Of a DNA stretch of 64,000 nucleotides, positions 11,681-23,352 are shown one piece after another. A program made the position numbers and the translations under genes. The stretch's first letter is position 1. Each line of letters starts with the position of its first letter. This DNA comes from Glycine soja (taxonomy: Eukaryota > Streptophyta > Magnoliopsida > Fabales > Fabaceae), in NCBI RefSeq assembly GCF_004193775.1, contig NC_041019.1:34534827-34598826 (forward strand), in the 5' to 3' direction. The notes under the pieces were generated by a model. That model was not told the DNA's origin, ran no database searches, and saw only the letters and a program-made list of their open reading frames with translations.

Positions 11681-12787
11681 AAATCAGCACTTCATAAACT
11701 TGCCTAATTAATCTGAAATTGAAATGAAATGATTATTAAATACACAAAAGGGGAGTACTGAGTACTTATTACCTATATTTAACAAAAATTAATTACAACA
11801 CTACAAAATAACCATAAATGGGAGGAGTTAGATACAATTAGCACATATTTATTACACAAAAGTTAGTCGTATTCATCGACTAACAATGGTGCCCATGTTT
11901 CGTACCTCATTTGACACGGAAATAGTGTAACTTGGCCAGTAAGTATTTGTAGTTTCTCATGAGGATAAATACTTGTACTAGGGGGTGTGTCACTCGGTTT
12001 GGAACTCCCTTGAGACTCAGGCTGATCACCGTGGGGGGGGGGGGGTTGCCTGTGCACCACAAGGTGGCCTCGACAATTACTGCCTAGTTTTTTCCTAAGT
12101 GGGAGTGTCGTGTGGACATGCTTAGGCTATTTCCTTGGGGATGGTACCACATTGCATCTGAGAGTTGAGGTCAGGTGCATGCATCATACTAAGCATGATT
12201 GTTTGGAACGATGGACTAATGATGATTGTTGTTGGGTATGTGTTGGACTAGTGAATGTTTGTGTGCGCTTATGATATTTGTTAATGTTTTATGTTTATAA
12301 TGAACTCACCCTTGCATTTCGTACAGTGTGGTTGGTACCTGTGATGATCATGAATCATTGTTCATGGGAGCAGAATGACAGTAGTAGAGGACAAGGAGAG
12401 AGATTCTTTTGTGGAGCCGTCGAGCTGACTTGATGATGTTGGGATTATTTTGGGAGAGAGTTGTGTTTTGTTAATCAACTCCTCCATAGCTGGTTTTGTA
12501 ATTCTTTTGTTGATATGAGGATGTAAATCACAAATTTATTTATATGTACGAACAAATTTACCTTTAATTTTGTGAATGATGTGTACTGCACTACTATACT
12601 TATGTGTATGTATTTGGTTAAGTAATGGTGCGTTGTCTAAGAGTGTGTATGTATGTATATATATTGTGGAGTTTAGATTTACTATAATATTTTTTATATA
12701 AGCAAATTAATGAAGTTTTCATTAAAAATCTAAAATTTTCTCGTGTTTTTGAGTGATGGTATCGTGACGATGAGATGAGTTGTTACA

Positions 12788-13504
12788 ATGTCAAATTCAT
12801 CACTAACACTATAGTGATGCTCGTGAACAAATTCATTTAGAAGATAGTGCACATTCATGAGTATGTAGATGTTGTTTCAATTAATGCAGTTTCCATGCAA
12901 TCAATTCCAACAACACGAGTGAAGTGCATCGCCTTTACTCAAACACCTATGACTGTAAGTTTCAATATACTTATATAGTTTTAAGTCAATCAGCATCGGC
13001 AAACATTGTTTGAGAAGAGGAAAGAAGTGAAAAATGTTTCCAATAAAACAAAAGAAAAATTCATACATATCAGACACTGTTGAAGATACCAGAGTTAGTT
13101 TTTTAAGTAGTTAATGTTCCATGATATTATAAAAAATGGTCATCAACCACACCTATCTTTCACGAAGAAAACTCAGCTAATGATGTCAAAGATTTACCTG
13201 ATGCACATTTGGTTTTAATCATGCTAGAGGAACTTAACAAAACTTCAAATACTATATAAACTTATAGCTTAGTTGACACCTCCACCTCCAGCCCAAAATG
13301 ACAACTGAGTAAAGCAGTGAAATTATCAAGGCTTTGTGCACGATCTTAAAAACATATATGAATATGTAAATGCAAATAATAAACCTCGCTAGTTTTATGG
13401 AAAGATATTTTGCTTACTTTGACATTCTGTTGCGACTCTCTTGGGCATAACCATGCAATGTTCCCCTCTGCCTAAGATATTCAGCTCTTTGTCGTCTTGC
13501 TTAA
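12788..13504. other. Inner CACTA interior, possible unidentified exon on minus strand
   Basis: Mostly AT-rich. On the minus strand about 13418-13500 can be read as ...DDKELNILGRGEHCMVMPKR... followed by a GTAAGC donor. I do not recognise it and cannot exclude chance. Nothing else is supported here. Confidence 0.2.
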
Positions 13505-15043
13505 TGTAGGATTTCCCCTGCGGTTGCTTTTTGTTCCACTTTTTCTTCGTTCAAATATATTCCAGGGAAATCCGGTTTGCCGGAAAGCGCACCGGATCGT
13601 CAAGTATTTAAAAATTAAAACGGATGAATCCGAGTATCGAACATAGGGAACTAATGTTAGCCTGAATTAAGTTCAGAAATGAAGCAATGTTGAGAGAACA
13701 TGTATGATTGATAATTTCAAACAGAATTTAAACTAACTTTTATGCTAAAAACTATAAAATGCAAAGTAAGTAAAAGTGACAGCAGTAGGTAGAAATGTTG
13801 GGTCTTTCTAACAAACAAGCTGATGCATATAAATATATTTTTCTAATCAATCATGCTCTTGTGTTCTATGCTATAGCCTAAGTTACTAAACCTCGATCCC
13901 TCGTCAGACCAAATCAATCCAAGCTTCGTGCTCAGATCCCTCTTGTTGGACTAGGCCCAATTGAGACAGCCCTCTTAGGTTTAGACTAACTTAAACTGAG
14001 TTTCATCCGCAGATCCCTCTTGTAAGACTAGACTCAGCTCAAGCAGCTTACGAAAGTTTAGACTAATTTAGCCTAAGCTTCATCCGTAGATCCCTCTTGT
14101 AAGATTAGGCCTAGACTAAACAACATTATTATAACAACATAATTAAAACCAAAACTTAATCTGCAGATCCCTCTTGTAAGACTAAGTTTTGATCCTGCTT
14201 CAATCAAGTTCTAAGGCAACAGTACATTTCCCAATGCTACCTAACTATGCACACAAATTGATGATCAGACCAAAAGTATACAAACATTAAGCATTGAAGG
14301 AAGCATTGAACACAGAAAACATAATCAATTAGATATTAGGTATTTACATTAGCTATTCATTAGAAATCCCCAACTAGGGTGTTTAGCCAGCCATTACAGA
14401 AGAAACCCTAACAATAATAAACTTACAAAACCTAGGTATCTCTGCAAAAGTTGCTCCTCTTGCTGCCTCCAGAGCTCTTTTCCCGAAATAGGCATTGTGG
14501 TGTGCTCTGGAATCTGTGCCAATCATCTACTAAAAGTCTGTGTCTAAAAGTTGTACCCTAATTCTGCACGAGAGGATTTAAATAGGCTCTGAATTTGCGA
14601 CATTGCGCTTAGCACCACCTTCGCGCTTAGTGCGGGTAAGTGGATTCGGGCTTAGCACCAGTCGTGCGCTGATCCTGGCTAAAGATACTTGTTGTGCTTA
14701 GCACACTGATCTCGCGCTTAGCAAGCGGCCTTGATGCTGATGCCCTGCCAGATTCTTCTTTCACGCTAAGCGCATTGAAGTTGCGCTTAGCGGTGGATGC
14801 ACGCTTAGCCTACTAATGAGCTAAACTCAACTGTCACTTTTGGCACTTCATGACCTAGCCTCTTTTTCACCTGAAATTGCACATATTTCATCATTAAATC
14901 CAATGGACATATTCTAAAGACAACTTTATCCATAAAACAAAATTTATTTACAAAAATCACTAAAAATAACCATAAATTGGGGAACTATACAAGTTTTGGA
15001 AAATGATTTCTATTCAAAAGTTAGTCGTATAAGGCGACTAACA
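13505..15043 (-). repeat. 3' LTR of Athila-like element
   Basis: Sense start TGTTAGTCGCC at 15043 and end AAATCCTACA at 13505. It contains an internal minisatellite of CAGATCCCTCTTGTAAGACT units (about 13880-14190) and a CTTAGCGC cluster at 14590-14830. It is 115 bp longer than its partner because extra minisatellite units remain. Confidence 0.9.
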
Positions 15044-15058
15044 AGTCCCCCAAATTTA
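15044..15058 (-). other. Polypurine tract of Athila-like element
   Basis: The sense strand reads AAATTTGGGGGACT immediately before the 3' LTR start TGTTAGTC. Similar AATTTGGGG runs recur at 15725-15780, also sense purine-rich. Confidence 0.65.
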
Positions 15059-16465
15059 TAGTTTTGCTTGTCCTCATGCAAAGAAAGAACAACTCACTTG
15101 TCCTCATTTGACAAATACAGTGGTCAATCAAAAGAAAATGGTGTCTGCTTCATAAAGGAATTCAACCATATTGACTAAATATCATGGAATGCTTAAATCA
15201 ATCACTTCTCACAAGCATGCAGCTTTTCAAAGATAGGAGCATTCACATTAGAGTCACAGCTGAAATAAGCTAGAAAGCATGACAGAAATCAAGGAAGGAT
15301 CGTCAACCAAAATGTCACAGTCATTGTTTCACTCAAGCTCAACTGTTTAGGTTTATTCCATCATAAACAACCAACACAAGTTCCAACCTTTTCATTTCAT
15401 CTCATATCATACAACAATGAACACACAAAATTGAATCCGTTCTAGGCTTGTAACAGGGTTAGGCTGCCAACAAATCATGGTTTTTCTAGGATTCAAAAGC
15501 TTAGATTCTAGGAGAGCATTCATCCATAGATAAACCTTCACCTTTTTCATTCATTCCTAACCCATACTCGCCCTTTATTTAGGCACTTAGCTTTCTTTAT
15601 TTTGCAGCATACACACTTATTCATTTTATTTGTACTTATAAAATTTTTTTGTACACAGAAAACATTATATACATAGACAGTGTGTGTATACTATTTTCTT
15701 TGACCATTACAATTCTTACCCAGTGCCTCCCCCAAATTTGGGACAAATTTACCTTGATAATAACTCCCCCAAATTTGGAACAAATTTGCTTTGAACCCAG
15801 CTTCTGTGGATGACGCTCTCCTACAACCTAAAATAAGGTAGCAGAAGATACAACTGAATAGGCTCCAAGTTCAATCAATCAATAAATTCATTCAGCTCAA
15901 ACTGGGTGCAAGGGATAATTCATTCAAACATATGGTCAGCTTTTTGGCTAAGTGGCTATTCATTATCAAACATGGCCTTCATCGTCCTCAAATTCATGCA
16001 TCCAGTCCATACTTTAGAGATTCACGCAAAAATTAATACTAAATGATAGTCGTTTCTCTCAAAATTTAAGAATCACACTCTCATCGGGATACGATTAATG
16101 CATTCCTTCACAATCAATCTGACAACCAACTAACATTTTCAGACATACTTCCAATCACATGCTCATTCTCTTCTAATGACTGCAAACTTGATCAAAACAA
16201 TCATCCAATCATCTCAATCCATTCAATTCATACATTTGCTCAATCAAATCATTTTCAAACACTCATTTCATACCGAACAAGCCACTGCATACAAAGTTCA
16301 ACCAATTCACTGTTCAATCAAGCTTTTTGTTCAAGCAAACAAACAACTACACTACTGAAGTTTAAATGCTGAAATTTAAAGAAACTGAAACATAAAAGCT
16401 GAAATTTAAATGACATCAATCACAAAATAACTAAAGATAACTAAAGTGTTCAGAATGCAAAAATT
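15059..16465 (-). other. 3' noncoding region of Athila-like element
   Basis: No coding signal. It has short CAATCA-rich stretches and no gene I can support. Confidence 0.6.
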
Positions 16466-17855
16466 TAAACGTCCTGCTCCTCTTGTGGCTGGTCTTCATT
16501 AAGATCCAGTGCTGATGGCTGAGTCTCCTCAGGAGCAGGTGTAAAGGATGGAGATGGTTGTGGGGTCTGATCTGGAGTAGTCTGCTCCTCTGCTAGTGCT
16601 GGTGGCTCCTCAGTCACAGGCTCCTGGGCTGCAGAGGCCCCACCCCCTCCAGAAGAAGAGGGCTGGTCTCCTGGTCAGGCCACCTGAATATCAAACTCCT
16701 CCATATTCATAATGGAGGGCAAGCCCAAGCCCTGAAGGCTCTGCATGATGATGGACTGCCCCCTGTGGATGCTTGGAGCATGGAGTGCAGCATCTATGGT
16801 GTAAAAATAAAATTTGATGGATCTGCAGATAAAGGAGCTGGAAGTGGTATCTGTGTGGGTGCAGGAGGAATAACTGGAATTTGAGTGGATGAAGAGGGAG
16901 GTACTGTAGAAGAAGAAGGTGCTAATGCCTCTAATGCTGAAGTGGAAGGGGCCTCAGATCTCTCACCCTTAGCCTTCCTGGGTCCTCTAAAAGTTATTGT
17001 TGGATCATCAAGATTCCAACAGTTCTTCTTAATGTAAGCCAAATTAATGGCAGGACTCAAGCTCTCCAGGGACCTCGAATCTAACTGAACTCCTCTAGCC
17101 TTACATAATGTTGTGATCAAGGCAGGGAATCCTAGTCTGGATGTGTCATGTTGTGCTATGAGGGAGATCTGGTGGGAGATGAGGTACCCCACATTCATAT
17201 CCATCTTCATGATGATGCCATAAATGAGTTTGGCTCTGTCAAGAGTGACATCAGATGTGTGGGAGATAGGAATCTGGTTAGAGAAGGAAAGAACACTCCA
17301 TGTCTGAGCTAGAGTAGTCATGTTCTTCCTCAGAATCTTCAAAGGCTGCTCGTCAGCGTTAAGCTCAAATTCCCTCCCAGGGATACAAAGCTTAGCAGCC
17401 AACTCCTGAGGATCAGGCCTTAGCTGTACAAATCTGGAATATCCACAAAGTGTTTCCCCTTCTTCCACAACAACAAGGGTCTTCAAAAATGTGTTAAGAG
17501 TATCCACATCAAACTTAATCAAATGACCTCTCACCCTCAACTACTTAGGTGATTTGTCCTAGGGGTCATAGAGGTTTGCATAGAATTCTTTTACAATGGC
17601 AACATCAATATTGTTGTCCACAAAGTCAGTCAACTCCTCATCCAAATGGCGTCTCTCGAGTTCCTCCTTGAGCTCATCAAACTCTGTATAGTAAACTACC
17701 ACATTCCTCTCTGGTAAAAGCTTGCGAGGCACCACAATGTCAGTGTATCTCTCATAAGCCTCTTGGGAAGTGAATCTGGATCTATCAAATCTGGCTTGGG
17801 TAAGTGTAGAGGGTGCCTTTCTTTTCCTTGAAGCCATCTGTAAAATATAAGACAA
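16466..17855 (-). pseudogene. Athila-type second ORF (PF20167, putative plant transposon protein)
   Basis: Two main frames, 17855-17559 (98 aa) and 17540-16794 (248 aa), plus a tail to about 16466 form one broken protein of some 460 residues. The family is recognised by ASRKRKAP at the N-terminus, VKEFYANLYDP, VRGHLIKFDVDTLNTFL, RPDPQELAAKLCIPG, MKMDMNVGYLI and LAYIKKNCWN, followed by a Ser/Pro-rich tail and an acidic end. This matches the plant transposon protein domain PF20167, often found in the env-like position of Athila elements; its function is unknown. In-frame stops occur near 17540-17559 (two), at 16794-16796 and near 16677. Part of its 3' end was copied into the solo LTR at 10753-10968. 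Confidence 0.8.
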
Positions 17856-17924
17856 AACATAAGAGATTAGTACAGGTTTATTCTCAAGAAAACAGAAAAA
17901 TTTAAACTGAAAACAGAGCTGGGT

Positions 17925-18370
17925 GCTTAGCGCAGCATGCTGAGCTTAGCACACCTTATGAAATTAACTCAAGCGCTAAGCGCAAGAAGCTGGCGCTTAG
18001 CACGAAGACACAAAAAACATTTTTTTTCTGCAGAATAGGCTTAGCGCACAGTTGCGCTTAGCCTAAGTCTACAATTTTAGAAATAGTAGAGGATTGGAGC
18101 TTAGCGCAGCATGCTGGCGCTTAGTTCAGCCTCAACAGAAAGACACTCAGGCTTAGCACACAGGTGCGCTTAGCCTTATTACAAAGGTAAAGAAACAGAA
18201 CCTAAGTGGTGCTTAGCTCAGCAAGCTGGGCTTAGCGCCTGAACTACTTTGAGTATCTCAATATACTATTGACGCTTAGCACACAGGCGCGCTTAGTGTC
18301 TGCATCGTTTTGGTTCAACAGCCAAGAAAAACGCGCTTAGTGCGACATGGTCCACTTACCAAGCGCGCTT
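17925..18370. repeat. Dense GCTTAGCGC motif array, block 1
   Basis: More than a dozen copies of GCTTAGCGC, GCTTAGCAC or the inverted GCGCTAAGC, often as pairs about 20 bp apart, for example GCTTAGCGCAGCATGCTG followed by another GCTTAGC. Degenerate units of roughly 50-60 bp can be seen. It lies in the noncoding spacer between gag-protease and the second ORF of the Athila-like element. Confidence 0.85.
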
Positions 18371-19202
18371 AGCGCGTTCATCGCAATTCCCAGAAATACA
18401 TGCAAGGGTTTTCACCCCTTTCAGCCATATTGCCCCTAATGGGCTACTAAACTACTTAAAGTCCTAAAATACTTAACCCTAAAACTAAATAACCTAACCT
18501 AACAACAACTAACTACGAAAACCATAAATCAACTATCCTAAGGTTTGAAGCATGAAAAGTAAAAATAGAAGTATGCTAACTTACTTGGATTGTCTTTAAA
18601 ATGAAGCAAAAGTGATGCAGAGAAGCAGTACACACGCAGCAGAAAGCAAAAGAATGCTCAGAGATGAGAGGTTGCAGAGGTTTGGGTGCAAAGGTAGCAA
18701 CCCAAGTGCCTCTGCCTTTGATTTAAAAAAAAACTGAATTAGCTCAGGATGGCACGCTTAGCGCAGCTATAATAAATTTTCACAGAGATGAAGTGGCACT
18801 TAGCGCATCATCCACGCTAAGCCCACTACTTAAGTTTCAACTTACAGTGAAGATGTTGGGCTTAGCGCAGCGATGTGTGCTTAGCTGAACCATTCAGCCA
18901 ATCAATTAGGGGTCTTTGTGCTTAGCGCGAGCAAGCTCGGCTTAGCGCGTGAAGAGATGGCGCTTAGCGGATAAGCAATCTGAAAATTTTTCTAAGTCAT
19001 TTTTTGCTTATCTCTTCACACATAATTTAGAAACCCTTTTTGTTCATTACTAAACAAGCTAAAATAAATCACAATCACAAGCAAGATGTCCTAACTATAT
19101 GCAAGAAATTAAAATAAAGATAGAGAAGGGAAAGAAAAGCTAGGTTGCCTCCCAGTAAGCGCTTCTTTAACGTCACTAGCTTGACGCATCATCCTGTTAT
19201 CC
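18371..19202. repeat. Spacer with second GCTTAGCGC block
   Basis: Noncoding. The motif recurs at 18740-18970, for example GCACGCTTAGCGCAGC near 18751 and GAGCAAGCTCGGCTTAGCGC near 18930. The remainder is AT-rich. Confidence 0.7.
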
Positions 19203-20456
19203 AGGATCTAATAAAGTTCCCACTTCAAGGACCTTCTTCTCAAGTCTTCTTTCCTCCATCACATGAACTTTAAAATAGACATTCCGATCAAGAGGCTCTT
19301 TATCTTCATAAAATAGATCAAAGCTGATTTTCTAATCTTCTATGCCCATTTGCAACATCTTCTTTCCCATATCTACTACACAGCATGCAGTAGACATGAA
19401 TGGGCGGCCAAGAATGAGAGGAATATCAGCATCCTCTTCTATGTCTATCACCACAAAATCAGCTAGAAATATAAGGTGTTTCACCTTCACCAAAACATCT
19501 TCAATCGCTCCATATGGCCTTGTGATGGAGTGATCAACTAACTAGAGGGTTATGAGTGTAGGTATTATCTCTATCTCTCCAAGTCGCCGGCACATGGAGA
19601 GAGGCATTAAGTTGATACTAGCTCCCAAGTCTATGAGAGCTTTCCCTACAGCAACCTCACCAATGGAACACGGTATCATGACAACTCCAGGATCTTTGTG
19701 CTTAGGTGGAAGAATGCGTTGAATCACAACATTACAATTGCCTTCCACCATAATTTTGTCACTATAGATGTACCGGTTCTTCTTTGTTAGCATATCTTTT
19801 AAAAATTTGGCATAGAGGGGCATTTGTTGAAGTGCTTCTCCAAAGAGTAAAGTAATTTCCAGTTTCTTAAAGATATCAAGAAATCTGGCCAAATGTCTTT
19901 CTTTCTCTTTCCGGGAAGGTACCAAAGGATAAGGTACTTCCTTGCCTTCATTTGGAGTATTATTCTTCTTCTTTTCAGTGTTTGCCTCACTCTTGCCTCT
20001 CCTCATCTCATCATCAACAACTTTCTCTTTTTGTTTTTCATTTTTCAACCTTTTTTGTTTTTCTTTTTCTTCTTCTTTTATTCTTTCTTTTTCTTTCTCT
20101 TTTATTGATGTATCTTCTTCCTTATCATCTTCAGCCTCCTCATTAATCTCTTCAAGTTCTACAAAATTAGAAACGAGTTCAAGTGTTGGCTTAGGTGCCA
20201 GCTGTTGTTTATGTTCCTCCATCTTCTTCTCATCTTCACTCTCATCCCCATGGATTTCCATTTTGCTTCTAGTCATCACAGCTTTACACTCCTCCTTGGG
20301 ATTTTTCTCTGTATTAGCTGTAAAACTGCTTGATGATCTATCCGCCAATTGCTTTGCAAGCGGTCCCACTTGGACCTCCAGATTCTTTATGGCAGACTCT
20401 GTGCTCTTCTGGTTGGACATAGAAACCTGCATGAACTGAGCTAGAGTCTCTTCCAA
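19203..20456 (-). pseudogene. Athila-like gag C-terminus and aspartic protease
   Basis: The intact frame 20456-19542 (304 aa) starts at an internal Met. It holds NLEVQVGPLAKQLADR (gag tail), a highly charged Glu/Lys-rich linker (about residues 60-175), and the retropepsin core around ALIDLGASINLMPLSM, in which Asp-Leu-Gly-Ala replaces the usual Asp-Ser/Thr-Gly-Ala. The protein family continues beyond the stop at 19542 as a conserved segment ending ADIPLILGRPF and further to about 19203, with at least one more stop. Retropepsins cleave the gag-pol polyprotein in the virus-like particle. No reverse transcriptase follows, so protease is the last enzyme encoded. Confidence 0.85.
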
Positions 20457-20552
20457 CTTTGTTCTGCAATCATAGAGACTAGGCCCTTGTTGCTATGGCC
20501 TTGTGGATGGTCCACCTTGATCTCTATTGAATTGATTTCCAGGGTGGTTCCT

Positions 20553-21540
20553 CTATTGTCCCTGCTGTTGATTGTACTGCTGGCCATGTTGGAATCCAGA
20601 AAATCCTCCTGCATTAAAGTTGTTTTCTGGGCTGATTTCCCATGTAATTAACTTCATGAGTGGGTTGTTCTTCACTAGGGATACATCATCCAGATTCATG
20701 AGCTCCCCCACAGATGGTACATCCTGCAACCTGCAAAACAGAAGCATGTGAAGTATGTGCAGAATGAATTTGAGTTGGCAACTTACTTAGTGTTTTAGTC
20801 AATGCAGACAACAACTTATTTTGTGCCAACAATGCATCTTGGGAGGTTAGCTCCAATAAACTCTTTTTAGTAGGAATGTGAGCTTTATCTCTCAAAATAG
20901 CAATGTCACGTGCAGCCATATTTTCAATGAGATCCATGGCTTCTTCAGGGGTCTTCAATTTGATTTTCCCACCTGCAGAAGCGTCCAATAGCTGCTTGGA
21001 CTGCGGTCTTAACCCATCTATAAAAATGTTGAGTTGTATCGGTTCTGAGAATCCATGAGTGGGAGTCTTTCTCAATAAACCACGGAATCTTTTCAAGGCC
21101 TCACTCAAAGATTCATTGGGAAATTGGTGAAAAGAAGAGATGGCGGCTTTGCCTTCTTCAGTCTTAGACTCGGGAAAATATTTCTCGAGAAACTTCTCCA
21201 CAACCTCATCCCATGTCTTAAGACTATTGCCTTTAAATGAATGAAGCCACCTCTTAGCTTCTCCCGATAAAGAAAATGAAAACAAGCTCAATCGGATTGC
21301 ATCTTCAGGCACTCCAGCCAACCTAATAGTATTGCATATTTCTATATAGGTGGCTAAGTGTGCATATGGGTCTTCATTTGGTAAACCATGAAACAAATTA
21401 TTTTGAATTAGCTAAATCAATGATTGTGGATATGTAATGGTTTGTGCTTGAACTTCTGGTTGAGCAATGCTAGTGAAAAATTGTGGCACATTAGAACTTG
21501 AATAATCTTCGAGGGTGACTCTTTTTGGCTCTTCAGCCAT
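20553..21540 (-). pseudogene. Athila-like gag (retrotrans_gag), broken
   Basis: The main frame 21396-20686 (236 aa) contains the retrotransposon gag core: YIEICNTIRLAGVPEDAIRL, LSGEAKRWLHSF, TWDEVVEKFLEKYFPESK, FRGLLRKTPTHGF, and CTICGGAHESG, the start of a zinc-knuckle-like region. An upstream Met at 21540 is in frame (MAEEPKRVTLEDY), but a TAG at 21412-21414 separates it. Near 20690 the frame shifts, and the remaining Gln-rich segment (FQHGQQYNQQQGQ) reads on in another frame. Gag would form the particle shell. The breaks make this copy nonfunctional. Confidence 0.88.
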
Positions 21541-21896
21541 GATGTGCTCTTCGATAGGATCTAAATGAGAATGTCCTGCAATAGGAAAATTAGAAGATGC
21601 CTCATAAGATTGAGGTTCTTCCTCTGGAATTGCTGCTGCTTCTAAATCCTACAAAAATTTTCTATTTCTCTATTGATTACGCCTTCTACAAGTGGCGTTA
21701 ATCTCCAAATCAATGGGGATCAAATCACTTGCAGTAGATCTTCTTTGCATACAAGAAAACATAACAGCAGTTATCTAGTTCAAAAGAACAATGAACGTGA
21801 TATAACTACTATGTTAGTCAAAAGAATCAATAAATCAAAGAAAGCAAAAATAAAGCAATGTTGCACAACAAAACTAAACTCTACTAACAGCTTAGT

Positions 21897-21914
21897 TCCC
21901 CGGCAACGGCGCCA
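21897..21914 (-). other. Primer binding site (tRNA-Asp type)
   Basis: The minus strand reads TGGCGCCGTTGCCGGGGA, nine bases inside the 5' LTR. This is the well-known Athila/Tat-type primer site, generally assigned to tRNA-Asp. It fixes the orientation of the element. Confidence 0.9.
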
Positions 21915-21923
21915 TAAATACTT

Positions 21924-23347
21924 TGTTGGATTTCCCCTGCGGTTGCTTTTTGTTCCACTTTTTCTTCGTTCAAATATATTCAAGGGAAATCCGATTTTCC
22001 GTAAAGCGCATCGGATCATCAAGTATTTAAAAATTAAAATGGATGAATCTGAGTATCGAACATAGGGAACTAATGTTAGCCTGAATTAAGTTCAGAAATG
22101 AAGCAATGTTGAGAGAACATGTATGATTGATAATTTCAAACAGAATTTAAACTAACTTTTATGCTAAAAACTATAAAATGCAAAGTAAGTAAAAGTGACA
22201 ACAGTAGGTAGAAATGTTGGGTCTTTCTAACAAACAAGCTGATGCATATAAATATATTTCTCTAATCAATCATGCTCTTGTGTTCTATGTTGTAGCCTAA
22301 ATTACTAAACCTCGATCCCTCATCAGACCGAATCAATCCAAGCTTCGTCCTCATATTCCTCTTGTAAGACTAGACTCAGCTCAAGCAGCTTACAAAAGTT
22401 TAGCCTAATTTAGCCTAAGCTTCGTCCGCAGATCCCTCTTGTAACAACATAATTAAAACCAAAACTTAGTCCGCAAATCCCTCTCGTAAGACTAAGTTTT
22501 GATCCTAATTCAATCAAGTTCTAAGGCAACAATACATTTCCCAATGCTAAAGCCACCTAACTATGAACACAAATGGATGATCAGACCAAAAGCATACAAA
22601 CATTAAGCATTGAACATAGAAAACATAATCAATTAGATATTAGGTATTTACATTAGTTGTTCATTAGAAATCCCCAACTAGGGTGTTTAGCCAGCCATTA
22701 CAGAAGAAACCCAAACAATAATAAGCTTACAAAACCTAGGTATCTCTGCAAAAGCTGCTCCTCTTGTTGCCTCCAGAGCTCTTTTCCCGAAATAGGCACT
22801 GTGGTGTGCTTTGGAATCTGTGTCAATCATCTACTAAAAGTCTGTGTCTAAAAGTTGTACCCTAAATCTGCACAAGACAGACTTTAAATAGGCTCTGAAT
22901 TCGTGACGTTGCGCTTAGCGCCACCTTCGCACTTAGTGCGGGTAAGTGGATTCGAGCTTAGCGCCAGTCGTGCGCTAAGCCTGGCTGAAGACACCTACTG
23001 CGCTTAGTGCATTGATCTCGCACTTAGCGCACGGCCTTGATGCTGATGCCCTGCCAGATTCTTCTTTCGCGCTAAGCACGCTAAAGTTATGCTTAGCGGT
23101 GGATGCATGCTTAGCCTACTGATGAGCTAAGCTCAACTGTCACTTTTGGCACTTCATGACTTAGCCTCTTTTTCACCTGAAATTGCACATATTTCATCAT
23201 TAAATCCAATGGACATATTCTAAAGACGGCTTTATCCATAAAACAATTTATTTACAAAAATCACTAAAAAAAACCATAAATTGGGGAACTATAAAAGTTG
23301 TTGCAAATGATTTCTATACAAAAGTTAGTCATATAAGGCGACTAACA
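21924..23347 (-). repeat. 5' LTR of Athila-like element
   Basis: Sense start TGTTAGTCGCCTTATATG at 23347 and end AAATCCAACA at 21924. It lacks about 115 bp of GATCCCTCTTGTAAGACT units found in its partner, consistent with recombination between short direct repeats. A CTTAGCGC cluster lies at 22910-23110. Confidence 0.9.
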
Positions 23348-23352
23348 CTTAA

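Larger units (their letters stand above)
10092..11885 (-). mobile_element. Athila-like solo LTR with internal capture
   Basis: In sense (minus) orientation it starts TGTTAGTCGATGAATACG and ends GGGCTTGACCA. A perfect 5-bp target duplication ATGGT flanks it (10087-10091 and 11886-11890), and removing it restores the third 161-bp repeat of the host LTR. Its organisation resembles the LTRs at 13505 and 21924: CGAGTATCGAAC near one end, GATCCCTCGTGATA units, a TAGGTATTTACAT-like middle and a cluster of CTTAGCG motifs. It is unusual in holding a piece of an internal open frame, described separately. Confidence 0.88.
8048..12787 (+). mobile_element. Family X Ty3-type solo LTR (host of a nested solo LTR)
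   Basis: Begins TGTAACACCCTG and ends GAGTTGTTACA. It is about 2.9 kb once the nested insertion at 10087-11885 is removed. The same family occurs in minus orientation at 3781-4371 plus 30181-31701. The left flank AACGT and the right (A)ATGT may be a decayed target duplication. It contains GCTAAGCG motifs at 8370-8560, a GATGTTGAT-rich simple region at 9405-9600 and a 161-bp tandem repeat. No gag or pol interior is present, so a solo LTR is likely. Confidence 0.7.
13505..23347 (-). mobile_element. Complete Athila-like Ty3 retrotransposon lacking pol
   Basis: A 9,843-bp element with LTRs at 13505-15043 and 21924-23347 and a perfect 5-bp target duplication CTTAA (13500-13504 and 23348-23352). 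Sense is leftward: 5' LTR on the right, primer binding site 21897-21914, gag-protease 21540 to about 19203, a long motif-rich noncoding stretch, a second ORF 17855-16466, then a polypurine tract at 15044. I find no reverse transcriptase, RNase H or integrase, so it is nonautonomous and would depend on a relative. Coding parts carry several stops. The LTRs differ by many substitutions and a loss of about 115 bp, so the insertion is not recent. Confidence 0.92.

Noticed and set aside
8048..12787. A protein-coding element interior within the family X LTR
   Set aside because: The only coding-like sequence is the Athila-type ORF fragment belonging to the nested solo LTR.
19893..20439. Plus-strand frames rich in Phe and Ser
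   Set aside because: They are the antisense of the Glu/Lys-rich linker of the Athila-like gag-protease frame on the minus strand.
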